NCBI RefSeq assembly: GCF_020734105.1
Contig: NZ_JAJAFR010000004.1
Location: forward strand, 62,001-126,000
DNA from: Alkalihalobacillus deserti
GTDB taxonomy: Bacteria; Bacillota; Bacilli; Bacillales; Bacillaceae_D
Reading direction: 5' to 3'
Length of the DNA: 64,000 nt
Below, piece after piece: positions 27,452-36,332 of the stretch. A program made the translations under genes and the position numbers. Position 1 is the stretch's first letter. The number at the start of each line of letters is the position of its first letter. The notes beneath the pieces were generated by a model. It ran no database searches. It was not told the origin of the DNA and worked only from the letters and a program-made list of their open reading frames with translations.

Positions 27452-28084
27452 TTAGTACATAAATCTATTTTGAAAACGTAATTGATCAAATTGCTGGATT
27501 GATTCGGTCTTTATCCTTTTTCCAATACGTACCATTAGACAGTTTGCTGGATGAGAACATATTTCAGGATCATCGGTTGCGTACCATTCTAACCCACCTG
27601 CACTCATCATCTTTTCCATGATCTTTCGATATTCCCAGACGTCTAAACCACTGCTTTTTAAGTCCCAGTGCCAATAATATTCAGTTGTGATAATAATGTA
27701 ATCTTCCATGGCATCATCCATCATCGATAAGCGAAGTAGGTTTTTACCGATTTGTACCCCTCGGTATTCTTTTGCTATTTCAATGGCCCCAAGTTCTAGT
27801 AGATCTTTCATATTTCCTTCAGACCAACGTTCCATTGGATCGGGATAAACAAAAGTAACATAGCCGACAATCATATTGCCATCACGGACAATGTTTATTC
27901 TACCTTCAGGTAAGTCTGCAATTCCAACCAAAGCTTTCTTTTGTTGTGCAGGAGGTCTGAAAGCAACTAAACCCGAATGAAAATCAAAATCTTGTAGTGC
28001 CTGAGCGGAAATAGGCCCTTCTAAAATAAGAGTTCGATCTTCAAATGGAAGGTTAATAGAATAATAAGTTTTTTTATAATTCAT
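27452..28084 (-). CDS. acuA: Protein acetyltransferase AcuA
   Basis: A 210-residue GNAT-fold acetyltransferase. In B. subtilis it uses acetyl-CoA to acetylate and inactivate AcsA at its catalytic lysine. The acetyl-CoA-binding region is ELGAIEIAKEYRGVQIGKNLL; further family residues are WYATDDPEICSHPANCLMVRIG. AAAGGTGGG lies before the ATG. It is the first gene of acuABC and divergent from its target gene acsA, as in B. subtilis. Confidence 0.95.
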   Translation of the reverse strand: MNYKKTYYSINLPFEDRTLILEGPISAQALQDFDFHSGLVAFRPPAQQKKALVGIADLPEGRINIVRDGNMIVGYVTFVYPDPMERWSEGNMKDLLELGAIEIAKEYRGVQIGKNLLRLSMMDDAMEDYIIITTEYYWHWDLKSSGLDVWEYRKIMEKMMSAGGLEWYATDDPEICSHPANCLMVRIGKRIKTESIQQFDQLRFQNRFMY

Positions 28085-28142
28085 TTATACGTTCCCACCT
28101 TTGAACAGCCTTATTCCGTCATTATACATGAAGTAAAGCAGT

Positions 28143-28169
28143 ATTATAAAATCTTCATGATTTTGTCAA
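28143..28169 (-). promoter_or_regulatory. Possible promoter of acuABC
   Basis: On the reverse strand TTGACA and TATAAT are separated by 15 bases, shorter than the usual 17. A second TATAAT-like box lies closer to the gene. Confidence 0.35.
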
Positions 28170-28221
28170 TAAGTAAATATATTGGAAAAATTCCAAGGGA
28201 TGCCTTTTTTTGAATTTAAAA

Positions 28222-28250
28222 TTGATATAATATTCTGTATGTATTATAAT
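28222..28250 (+). promoter_or_regulatory. Sigma-A-type promoter of acsA
   Basis: TTGATA at 28222 and TATAAT at 28245 are separated by 17 bases, 38 bases upstream of the acsA ATG. Confidence 0.7.
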
Positions 28251-28287
28251 ATAAGATGTAAATACATAAAAGGGAGGATGATCAACT

Positions 28288-30003
28288 ATGAACATGCAAG
28301 CGCTTCCATCCAAAGCAGGAAATCACAATTTACCTAGCCACGAAGAGGCAATTCAAACATTTGATTGGAAATCCGTAGAATCTGATTTTTCATGGGGGGA
28401 AACAGGGAAAGTCAATCTTGCCTATGAAGCAATTGATCGTCACGCTGAAGGTGAAAAGAAAGATAAAGTAGCTTTATATTATAGTGACATAAATCGTGTG
28501 GAACAATATACCTTTAATGATATGAAAAAATACTCAAACCAAGCAGGGAATGTATTAAGAAAAGCTGGAGTTGAAAAAGGGGACCGCGTATTTATCTTTA
28601 TGCCTCGCTCTCCGGAACTTTATTTCTCTGTATTAGGTGCGATAAAAATTGGAGCAATTGTAGGTCCTTTATTCGAAGCGTTTATGGAAGGTGCTGTACG
28701 TGATCGTCTCGAAGATAGTGAAGCGAAAGTTTTAATTACAACGCCTGCTCTTCTTGAACGTGTTCCGGTTGATGACTTACCTAGTCTTGAAACTGTTTTT
28801 ATTGTAGATGAGAATTTTGAAGAAAATAACTTATATTTAAATTTACTTACTCGCCTACATGCTGCAAGTGACGAACTTGAAATTGAATGGGTGGATCGTG
28901 AAGATGGATTAATTCTTCATTATACGTCTGGTTCAACAGGTAAACCCAAAGGTGTTCTTCATGTACACAATGCGATGCTTCAACACTATCAAACCGCAAA
29001 ATGGGTGTTAGACTTAAAAGACGATGATGTTTATTGGTGCACAGCTGATCCGGGTTGGGTAACTGGTACTTCTTATGGAATCTTCGGTCCATGGTTAGTT
29101 GGTGTTACGAATGTCATCCGTGGAGGACGATTTAGCCCACAAGATTGGTATGAGACTTTAGAGCGTTATCAAGTAACAGTCTGGTATAGTGCTCCAACTG
29201 CGTTCCGGATGCTCATGAGTGCTGGAGATGAGTTAGTTAAGAAATATGATCTATCGAATCTTCGTCATTTATTAAGTGTTGGTGAACCATTGAATCCTGA
29301 AGTAGTTCGTTGGGGTATGAAAGTATTTGACCTACGAATTCATGATACGTGGTGGATGACAGAAACAGGTGCACAAGTTATTTGTAACTATCCTTCTATG
29401 GAAGTACGTCCAGGATCAATGGGGAAACCAATTCCTGGTGTGAAAGCAGCAATCATTGATGATAAAGGAAACGAGCTTCCTCCAAATAGAATGGGTAATC
29501 TTGCTATTAAAAAAGGTTGGCCTTCAATGATGCGCGCAGTCTGGAACAATGAGCAAAAATTCAATAGTTATTTTGAAATTGATGGATGGTATGTATCAGG
29601 GGATTCAGCTTACATGGATGAGGATGGGTACTTCTGGTTCCAAGGAAGAATTGATGATGTTATCATGACGTCTGGTGAACGTGTTGGACCATTTGAAGTG
29701 GAAAGCAAGCTTGTTGAACATCCAGCAGTAGCGGAGGCTGGTGTAATCGGTAAACCAGATCCTGTAAGAGGAGAAATTATCAAGGCATTTGTTGCATTAC
29801 GTGAGGGCTATGAAGTAACGGAAGAATTGCAAGAAGATATCCGTAACTTCGTAAAGAAAGGCCTAGCTGCGCATGCTGCTCCGAGGGAGATTGAATTCAG
29901 AGATAAGCTTCCGAAGACACGTAGTGGTAAAATTATGAGACGTGTATTAAAAGCTTGGGAACTTGATCTACCAACAGGCGATTTGTCCACGATGGAAGAT
30001 TAA
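28288..30003 (+). CDS. acsA: Acetyl-CoA synthetase (AMP-forming)
   Basis: The enzyme activates acetate to acetyl-CoA through acetyl-AMP in the cytosol. The 571-residue product has the AMP-binding loop YTSGSTGKPKGVLH near residue 211, the core motif YVSGDSAYMDEDGYFWFQGR and the C-terminal PKTRSGKIMRR, whose lysine near residue 547 is the one acetylated by AcuA and restored by AcuC in B. subtilis. The opposing acuABC operon therefore encodes its on-off control. GGGAGGATG lies before the ATG. I found no clear cre site in the 200-base divergent gap. Confidence 0.97.
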   Translation: MNMQALPSKAGNHNLPSHEEAIQTFDWKSVESDFSWGETGKVNLAYEAIDRHAEGEKKDKVALYYSDINRVEQYTFNDMKKYSNQAGNVLRKAGVEKGDRVFIFMPRSPELYFSVLGAIKIGAIVGPLFEAFMEGAVRDRLEDSEAKVLITTPALLERVPVDDLPSLETVFIVDENFEENNLYLNLLTRLHAASDELEIEWVDREDGLILHYTSGSTGKPKGVLHVHNAMLQHYQTAKWVLDLKDDDVYWCTADPGWVTGTSYGIFGPWLVGVTNVIRGGRFSPQDWYETLERYQVTVWYSAPTAFRMLMSAGDELVKKYDLSNLRHLLSVGEPLNPEVVRWGMKVFDLRIHDTWWMTETGAQVICNYPSMEVRPGSMGKPIPGVKAAIIDDKGNELPPNRMGNLAIKKGWPSMMRAVWNNEQKFNSYFEIDGWYVSGDSAYMDEDGYFWFQGRIDDVIMTSGERVGPFEVESKLVEHPAVAEAGVIGKPDPVRGEIIKAFVALREGYEVTEELQEDIRNFVKKGLAAHAAPREIEFRDKLPKTRSGKIMRRVLKAWELDLPTGDLSTMED

Positions 30004-30077
30004 ATAAGAATTTATTTAGTGGAAGTACGTCAATAATGTAACTTTTTTAACAGACTGACTGTTCGGTTTGATGAATA

Positions 30078-30117
30078 GAAAAAAGCAAAGCGGCTAATTT
30101 TAACCGCTTTGCTTTTT
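30078..30117. terminator. Bidirectional terminator between acsA and the PBP gene
   Basis: AAAAAGCAAAGCGG and CCGCTTTGCTTTTT pair around a short AT-rich loop, with a T run on each strand. Confidence 0.85.
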
Positions 30118-33067
30118 AATTTCCGTCCCCATTTCCTTCTCCATCAGGCTTTTCCGGTTTAGGATCAGGCTTAGGTTCAGGCTTAGGTTCAGGCTTAGGT
30201 TCAGGCTTAGGTTCAGGCTTAGGTTCAGGCTTAGGTTCAGGCTTAGGTTCAGGCTTAGGTTCAGGCTTAGGTTCAGGCTTAGGTTCAGGTTTAGGTTCAG
30301 GCTTAGGTTCCGGTTTAGGATCTGGTTTAGGTTCCGGTTCCGACTCAGGTTCCGACCTATAATTAGAACCTTCTACGAAAGAAGATGCGGATGATTCACG
30401 ACCGGCGGAATCAACGGCTGTTACATAATAAGAATAAGACTCTCCATTTACATTGAAGCTTGTTGTCTCATTCCCACGAACTTGATTAAATAAACTAAAG
30501 TTAGTACTTTCATTTGCCGCTCTATAAATACGATAGCCAACAATATCCTTATCAGGATGTTTAAACCAAGATAGTGTGTTTCCACTTAAGTTGACTCCGT
30601 TCACTACTCCAGGATTTCGTCCGTTATTTGGTGCTTCGCGGTCTGGAATTAAATTTTGCATATTGTCTGGTAAATAACGAGAAATGTTATCTAAATCGCC
30701 AAAACTATCTGAGATCATAAACCCTTCCTCAGTAAATTCAGCAGGAGTTGATGATAAAGCCATATAATTTGAACCGTTAATTGTGACATAACGAGCGCCT
30801 TCAAGACTGTCATCAGCTTTTGTTGGTACAAATTTCGCGTTAAATAAATCGGTTTTTACTAGACCAGCTGCTTGACACATAGGGGATGGTAGTAAACCTG
30901 TTAAGCTGCAAATACTTCTTGAAACAATTCCATCAGGTCTAGAAAAACGTTGGCCTACAGCCATAAGATCTGGCTCAGTACGGTAAGCAGCGTTCGCTAT
31001 ATTCGCCCAAATTTGTTGAGTTCTAGCCCCATACCTGAGTCCACCTACTCTTTGTTGAATTGGATGATTTTTATCGTAACCAATCCATACTCCTAAAGTG
31101 ACATTCGGATTGGTCGCTACAAACCAAGAATCTTGAGTGTCGGTAGTTGTTCCTGTTTTTCCAGCCCAGTCAGAAGAAAACGCCAACCTATTCGGAAGGG
31201 AACTTGCTGTACCACCACTTTTTAGCACGTCTCTCAACATATCTAGTGTGAGATAGGCTGTTTGTGGAGAGAATACTTCCTTTTCAATCTTTTTGTGTTC
31301 GTAAATAAGATCGCCACTTGCTGTTTCAATCTTTTCAATCATATAAGATTGAATAAATTTCCCTCCATTTGCAAATGTTGAAAAGGCATTCGTATTTTGT
31401 TCAACCGTCACATCAATTGCTCCTAATGGAGAAGATTCATACGGAGCGTCGCTCGGAATAGAAAAGCCAAAATTTAATAACGTACTACGTGCTTGATCAT
31501 ATGGAACCATATTAAATGAGCGAACAGCAGGTACATTTCTTGACCGTGCTAAAGATTCTCGTACTGAAATAAGACCAAGATGCCCTCGATCAAAGTTGCG
31601 AATTTCTTTACCAGTACGATACGTTGCATACGTATCAGGTACAACAATCCCTGGTTGAATCGCTCCAATTTCCATTGCTGGAGCATAAGCAAGAAGAGGT
31701 TTCATCGTCGAACCGTTCGGACGGAAAGATTGAGTAGCACGATTGAATGAATTTCCATAAACCTCATCGCGACCGCCAATAAATCCTTTAATCGCACCTG
31801 TATGGTTTTCGATTAAAACAGAACCTACTTCTTCTTGACCATCTATTTCTTCGCCTTCAGAGTTAACCCACTTTTTATTTGGTCCAAATAGATTATCATT
31901 CTGAACAGCTTCTTGCATGGCGAGATAAACATCTTTATCAATGGTTGTATGAATGCGATAGCCTTCACTACGAAGGTCAGCCTTGGCTTCTTGCAACGCT
32001 TGAGTAGATATTTCCAAACGTTCTTCTTCGTTTAGTTCATCATAGTTGGGATAATTTTCTTTGATTATTTGCTCGGCTAGAACATCCGCAGCCCGACGTA
32101 ACACCTCATTTGTTAGATAAGGAAATTCCTCAATTGGAGTAGCTGTAGAGCTAGCGAAATGCTCAGTCACATCATATGTCAGCGCTTTATTGAATTCTTC
32201 TGTAGTAATAAATCCACTTTCATGCATTCTAGTTAAAACAGTTTTCATTCGATTTATGCTAGGTTCGATGTTTTCCTTTACTGTACCATTTGGTGAAAAG
32301 GGCGTGTATCCAAATGGGCTTTGTGGCAAACCTGCAATATAAGCAGCTTGTGGAATTGATAGATCACTTGCTTCAACTCCAAAAATTCCTCTTGCTGCCG
32401 CTTGTACTCCAGCGATTTGTCTACCAGATGCATTGCGACCAAATGGAACGATGTTAAGGTAAGCTTCTATAATTTCATCTTTTTCAAGAAAGTGCTCAAG
32501 ACGCATTGCAAGTAGGATTTCTGTTGCTTTTCTGTCAAACGAAACTTCACTTGTTAAAATCTGATTTTTAATTAATTGTTGTGTTAGCGTACTTCCCCCT
32601 GTTTGAAGAGAGGAGTTTGTAAATTCTTGAAATGTTGCTCGCATAATTGCCTTTGGAACGATCCCATCATGCTCGTAAAAATATTCATCCTCTGTTGCAA
32701 TAATGGCATTTTTCACATGTTTAGAGATATCATTCAACGCAATTTGATGTCTTTCAACGTCTGTCGGTAATTCTCCTAAAGGTTGATTATCAGTAAAGAA
32801 GACCTGACTAGTTTGTTCATAATCATAGATTCTTTCCCTCATATCATCTGCTGTTCGCAGTGGTTCATCTTTGACTAAGGAAGCAAAATAACCAGCAGCT
32901 GTTCCGCCTAAAAAGAAAAGGGACATACAACTTACTATAAGGAAAATAAGAAATAAGTTCCAAAATACTTGGTATGTAATGCCGATTCGTCTAAATATCT
33001 TTAATTCGTGTACTTTTTTTGATAAAGCTTTAAATCTTTTTGTAAATGTTGATTCATTTTGATTCAT
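30116..33067 (-). CDS. Class A penicillin-binding protein (glycosyltransferase-transpeptidase) with PEPK tail
   Basis: A 983-residue bifunctional peptidoglycan synthase. In order: a basic cytoplasmic tail, one membrane helix ([21 protein letters not shown]), a GT51 domain ([12 protein letters not shown] near 126, [14 protein letters not shown]), and a transpeptidase with STMK near residue 452, SRN and KTGTT near 635. An FN3-like module (about 820-900) and a tail of twelve PEPK units follow. Such Pro-Lys-rich tails probably cross or bind the wall. ATG at 33067 is chosen since TAGGAGG precedes it; a longer frame upstream has no such site. It is divergent from tyrS. Confidence 0.92.
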   Translation of the reverse strand: MNQNESTFTKRFKALSKKVHELKIFRRIGITYQVFWNLFLIFLIVSCMSLFFLGGTAAGYFASLVKDEPLRTADDMRERIYDYEQTSQVFFTDNQPLGELPTDVERHQIALNDISKHVKNAIIATEDEYFYEHDGIVPKAIMRATFQEFTNSSLQTGGSTLTQQLIKNQILTSEVSFDRKATEILLAMRLEHFLEKDEIIEAYLNIVPFGRNASGRQIAGVQAAARGIFGVEASDLSIPQAAYIAGLPQSPFGYTPFSPNGTVKENIEPSINRMKTVLTRMHESGFITTEEFNKALTYDVTEHFASSTATPIEEFPYLTNEVLRRAADVLAEQIIKENYPNYDELNEEERLEISTQALQEAKADLRSEGYRIHTTIDKDVYLAMQEAVQNDNLFGPNKKWVNSEGEEIDGQEEVGSVLIENHTGAIKGFIGGRDEVYGNSFNRATQSFRPNGSTMKPLLAYAPAMEIGAIQPGIVVPDTYATYRTGKEIRNFDRGHLGLISVRESLARSRNVPAVRSFNMVPYDQARSTLLNFGFSIPSDAPYESSPLGAIDVTVEQNTNAFSTFANGGKFIQSYMIEKIETASGDLIYEHKKIEKEVFSPQTAYLTLDMLRDVLKSGGTASSLPNRLAFSSDWAGKTGTTTDTQDSWFVATNPNVTLGVWIGYDKNHPIQQRVGGLRYGARTQQIWANIANAAYRTEPDLMAVGQRFSRPDGIVSRSICSLTGLLPSPMCQAAGLVKTDLFNAKFVPTKADDSLEGARYVTINGSNYMALSSTPAEFTEEGFMISDSFGDLDNISRYLPDNMQNLIPDREAPNNGRNPGVVNGVNLSGNTLSWFKHPDKDIVGYRIYRAANESTNFSLFNQVRGNETTSFNVNGESYSYYVTAVDSAGRESSASSFVEGSNYRSEPESEPEPKPDPKPEPKPEPKPEPKPEPKPEPKPEPKPEPKPEPKPEPKPEPKPEPKPEPKPDPKPEKPDGEGNGDGN
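30165..30314 (-). repeat. 12-bp tandem repeat coding for the PEPK tail
   Basis: On the plus strand TTAGGTTCAGGC recurs every 12 bases from about 30171 for eleven exact or nearly exact units, with divergent units at both ends. Near identity at the DNA level points to recent slippage expansion. Confidence 0.95.
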
Positions 33068-33135
33068 AGCAAACCTCCTATATATCAGAAATATTATATC
33101 ATAAGGTGTCGAATGTAGGTATGATTTAAGTGCAA

Positions 33136-33164
33136 TTGACAATTTGTGATTGATATGGTAAAAA
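33136..33164 (+). promoter_or_regulatory. Probable promoter of the tyrS leader
   Basis: TTGACA at 33136 is followed after 17 bases by TAAAAA, a weak -10 box, just upstream of the T-box leader. Confidence 0.45.
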
Positions 33165-33174
33165 AGAATCATTG

Positions 33175-33415
33175 TAATTAAATATGAAGCGAAGAATGAT
33201 CGAAGTAGTCCCTGCTTCCCTGTTTCAGAGAGCTAATGGTGGTGCGAATTAGTATAAAGGTTAGGGATGAATTACAATCAGGAGCTTTTCTTTGTGATAA
33301 GCAAAGAACGGGTATACCGTTATAAAATGAAGTGGAAGAAAAGAACTTTTTTCTTCAACAAGGGTGGTAACGCGAAGACCTCGTCCCTTTTTTAGGGGAG
33401 AGGTCTTTTTTTATT
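33175..33415 (+). promoter_or_regulatory. T-box riboswitch of tyrS
   Basis: The leader carries a T-box sequence AAGGGTGGTAACGCG at about 33360-33374 and directly after it a terminator (AGACCTC/GAGGTCT plus seven T). Upstream, the long stem I region includes AGAGAGCTAATGGTGG and a candidate specifier TAC within GAATTACAATC, a tyrosine codon, which agrees with the gene downstream. Uncharged tRNA-Tyr would stabilise the antiterminator and switch on tyrS. Confidence 0.85.
33376..33413 (+). terminator. T-box attenuator terminator
   Basis: AGACCTCGTCCC pairs with GGGGAGAGGTCT around a T-rich loop, followed by seven T residues. It is the off state of the tyrS T-box. Confidence 0.85.
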
Positions 33416-33434
33416 TTATTATGGAGGTTGGATC

Positions 33435-34679
33435 ATGGAAAAGGAACTTATATTAAGCGCAGATCAGCAGGCAGAAGTGGAAAGACAAATAGCTCACTTA
33501 CAACGTGGTGTTGTAGAAATTGTACCAGAAGATGCATTCAGGAAAAAAGTTGAACAATCCGTTGTGACGGGCAAACCGCTTAAAATTAAATTAGGTATGG
33601 ATCCTTCTGCACCAGATGTTCATATCGGGCATACGGTTGTTCTTCATAAATTAAGACAGTTCCAGGAACTTGGTCATGAAATTCAAATGCTAATTGGAGA
33701 CTTTACTGGAAGAATTGGTGATCCAACAGGTAAGTCGGAAACGCGTAAGCAATTGACGGATGACGAAGTGAAGCGAAATGCAGAAACCTATGTAGAGCAA
33801 TACGGAAAAATCTTAGATATGGATAAAGCGAAGATCTACTATAACTCCGAGTGGCTTAAACCATTAACATTTGAAGATGTCGTTCTACTTGCGGGGAACA
33901 TGACCGTTGCTCGTATGCTTGAACGCGATGATTTCGAGAAACGTTATAAGTCAGGTCAACCGATCTCGATCCATGAATTTTTCTATCCCCTCATGCAAGG
34001 TTATGATTCAGTAGCATTAGAATCTGATATTGAGGTAGGAGGAACCGATCAGAAATTTAATCTATTAATGGGGCGTCAGTTACAAGATGCATACGGAAAA
34101 GAAAAGCAAGTTGCCATGACGTTACCTTTAATTGAAGGACTTGACGGCGAACGTAAGATGTCTAAGTCCTTAAATAACTATATTGGTATTGATGAATCGC
34201 CAAATGAGATATTTGGTAAATCGATGTCTATTCCAGATGAGTTAATGATAAAGTATTATAAGTTAGCTACTGACTTACCAATGGGTGAAATTGAGAAGTT
34301 GGAAGCGGGAATTACAAATGGGGGCATTCACCCTCGCGATGCAAAAATGGACTTAGGTGCTAAATTCGTAGAGATGTACCATAGTAAAGAAGCAGCCGAT
34401 GAGGCGAAGAACTACTTTCAAACTGTTTTTCAAAAGAGATCTCTACCTACAGACATACCTCAAACAGATTGGACAGGAGACTCACCAATTTGGATTGTTG
34501 ACTTACTCGTTGAATTGAAAATATTAAGTTCAAAAGGAGAAGCAAGAAGAATGATTCAAAATGGCGGAGTTAAAATCAATGAAGAGAAAGTAGAAGATGT
34601 CCAATTGCAAGTTGAGGTTGAGGATGGTCTCGTGCTTCAAGTTGGAAAACGTAAATTCATGAAACTGAATAGAAAATAA
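33435..34679 (+). CDS. tyrS: Tyrosyl-tRNA synthetase
   Basis: A 414-residue class I synthetase charging tRNA-Tyr. The HIGH motif is [11 protein letters not shown], the KMSKS motif is KMSKSLNNY, and the C-terminus is an S4-like RNA-binding domain ([19 protein letters not shown]). The sequence type (HxGH with [14 protein letters not shown]) is that of the shorter TyrZ/YtyrS-like group known in several bacteria. Expression is under the T-box upstream. TATGGAGG lies before the ATG. It is divergent from the PBP gene. Confidence 0.95.
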   Translation: MEKELILSADQQAEVERQIAHLQRGVVEIVPEDAFRKKVEQSVVTGKPLKIKLGMDPSAPDVHIGHTVVLHKLRQFQELGHEIQMLIGDFTGRIGDPTGKSETRKQLTDDEVKRNAETYVEQYGKILDMDKAKIYYNSEWLKPLTFEDVVLLAGNMTVARMLERDDFEKRYKSGQPISIHEFFYPLMQGYDSVALESDIEVGGTDQKFNLLMGRQLQDAYGKEKQVAMTLPLIEGLDGERKMSKSLNNYIGIDESPNEIFGKSMSIPDELMIKYYKLATDLPMGEIEKLEAGITNGGIHPRDAKMDLGAKFVEMYHSKEAADEAKNYFQTVFQKRSLPTDIPQTDWTGDSPIWIVDLLVELKILSSKGEARRMIQNGGVKINEEKVEDVQLQVEVEDGLVLQVGKRKFMKLNRK

Positions 34680-34699
34680 TAGGAGTTTCTCCTAATCTA

Positions 34700-34735
34700 A
34701 GGTGAAGAACCATTTGAGAGTTCTTCACCTTTGTG
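34700..34735 (+). terminator. Terminator after tyrS
   Basis: AGGTGAAGAAC and GTTCTTCACCT pair perfectly; the T run is weak (TTGTG). Confidence 0.6.
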
Positions 34736-35023
34736 TGGTGTGATGCTCTCATCTCTTTACTTTACGGATATAATAATTGCCGTAATAAAAGTTGTGGATA
34801 AACTACTCGAGATTAATTCCGGAACAAGAAAGTTGATTACATTAACAAAGATTAGCTAAACGTAAAAGGAGATAAATCTAAAGTGTAGATTCAGTTAGAT
34901 ACTTTTTTTCGGAAATACAAAACTTCTGATTATGGTCCGAACAATCAGAGCTTACTATGCCAAACCACTCAGGAATTTATGGGGACCGTAAAAGCACCTA
35001 CAACTCTTAGATGATTGCAATAC
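34736..35023. other. Gap between tyrS and rpsD with nothing recognised
   Basis: Apart from the two terminators at its ends, this 290-base stretch shows no open frame of note, no RNA gene and no repeat copy that I can recognise. Confidence 0.5.
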
Positions 35024-35056
35024 GAAAAACCTCCGCTATGAATTCATAGCGGAGGT
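35024..35056 (-). terminator. Terminator after rpsD
   Basis: ACCTCCGCTATG and CATAGCGGAGGT form a perfect palindrome with AATT at the centre; on the reverse strand five T residues follow. Confidence 0.88.
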
Positions 35057-35063
35057 AAACTAC

Positions 35064-35666
35064 TTAACGAGAGTAGAACTCAACGATAAGTGCTTCTGTA
35101 ATTTCAGCAGGAAGTTCAGAACGTTCAGGAAGACGAGTGTAAGTTCCTTGTAAGCTATCAGCATCGAAAGTTACATATGCAGGAACAAAGTCATTTCCTT
35201 CTAAAGATTCTTTAATCACGTCAAAATTACGTGATTTTTCACGAACGTTGATCGTTTGACCTGGCTTAACGCGGTAAGAAGGAATATCTACGCGTCCACC
35301 GTCTACAACGATGTGACCGTGGTTTACTAATTGACGAGCTGCACGACGCGTGCGAGCAAGACCCATGCGGTAAACTAGGTTATCAAGACGAGACTCAAGA
35401 AGTGTCATGAAGTTCTCACCGTGGATACCAGGCATTTTACCAGCATCATCAAAGATACGACGGAATTGACGCTCATTTACCCCGTACATGTGACGAAGTT
35501 TTTGCTTTTCTTGAAGTTGTAAACCGTATTCAGAAAGTTTCTTACGTTGCGTTGGACCGTGTTGCCCTGGAGCATACGGACGTTTTGCTAATTCTTTACC
35601 CGTACCGCTTAGTGATAATCCTAAACGACGAGATAATTTCCAAGATGGACCTGTATAACGAGCCAT
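35064..35666 (-). CDS. rpsD: 30S ribosomal protein S4
   Basis: A 200-residue primary-binding protein of the small subunit that also represses its own mRNA in B. subtilis. It starts [19 protein letters not shown], has the S4 domain [20 protein letters not shown] with [13 protein letters not shown], and ends [12 protein letters not shown]. The start at 35666 follows AAGGAGG; an in-frame start 33 bases earlier lies before that site. The gene is alone, as in B. subtilis, with a strong promoter and a 200-base leader. Confidence 0.97.
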   Translation of the reverse strand: MARYTGPSWKLSRRLGLSLSGTGKELAKRPYAPGQHGPTQRKKLSEYGLQLQEKQKLRHMYGVNERQFRRIFDDAGKMPGIHGENFMTLLESRLDNLVYRMGLARTRRAARQLVNHGHIVVDGGRVDIPSYRVKPGQTINVREKSRNFDVIKESLEGNDFVPAYVTFDADSLQGTYTRLPERSELPAEITEALIVEFYSR

Positions 35667-35855
35667 AATTGACTCCTCCTTGTTATTTTGATGTTGCAAA
35701 ATAACAACCGATTGGTAATCTCACACAAGATTCATTTTGCTTTCATGCATCTTCGCTTCGACAGCTAGAAGTTACACGATGCACCTCAAATATGCAGCCG
35801 CACAGAGGAACAAAATAATTTCATATATGTTTACCTTGGCTGTCTTATTTCACAC
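35667..35855 (-). promoter_or_regulatory. Probable S4-binding leader of rpsD
   Basis: The stretch between promoter and start is about 190 bases long, without an open frame, and contains several inverted segments (for example AGATGCATG/CATCGTGTAA region). In B. subtilis S4 binds a structured leader of its own message; position and length suit that role, but I have not derived the fold. Confidence 0.45.
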
Positions 35856-35862
35856 AAAGAAC

Positions 35863-35891
35863 ATTATATAAACTTTATAAGGAAAAGTCAA
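35863..35891 (-). promoter_or_regulatory. Sigma-A-type promoter of rpsD
   Basis: On the reverse strand TTGACT is followed after 17 bases by TATAAT, about 200 bases upstream of the start codon. Repeat copy 6 begins only six bases beyond the -35 box. Confidence 0.8.
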
Positions 35892-35896
35892 TGATA

Positions 35897-36090
35897 GAGT
35901 TTGTTCAAAAAGGTCGACCTTTACCTTTTTGAACAAACTCGAAGCATGAGCGAAACCGCTACAGGTTTTTAAGTCTACTATGAGTGGGTTTCTCATAGTA
36001 GACGCGTAGCGAGAGAAGCCATGCAGATTTTGAAATGAAGAAATGACAATACGACAAAAAGGTCGATCTTTACCTTTTTGAACAAACTCG
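35897..36090 (+). repeat. Dispersed structured repeat, copy 6
   Basis: Hairpin A (GAGTTTGTTCAAAAAGGT with its exact complement around CGACCTTT) is followed by GAAGCATGAGCGAAACCGCT, AGGTTTTTAAG, hairpin B (GTCTACTATGAG/CTCATAGTAGAC around TGGGTTT) and a closing block GCGTAGCGAGAGAAGCCATGC. A second right half of hairpin A ends the element. It fills the gap between divergent rpsD and dgcP. Confidence 0.88.
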
Positions 36091-36332
36091 AAAATAGTAA
36101 TTATCTGATTTCATAATTTTTCCTATTGTCATAGTAATATGAATAAAATTGATTTATAATAAGGTGTATATAGTCCTATAATAGACTAAAGAAATTTGAA
36201 TTTGTAGGGCTTTTTAAATGAATTGTAAGAAAAAAGACTTTAATATAAAGGTTGTACTTGATAGTGTCTACTAAAATATTAAAATTAAATAGATATTTGT
36301 ACCTATCGTGAATATGATTGGTGGTGATTGAA

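Noticed and set aside
30165..30345. Regular short repeats that could look like a CRISPR array
   Set aside because: The 12-base units are contiguous, without spacers, and in frame within the PBP gene.
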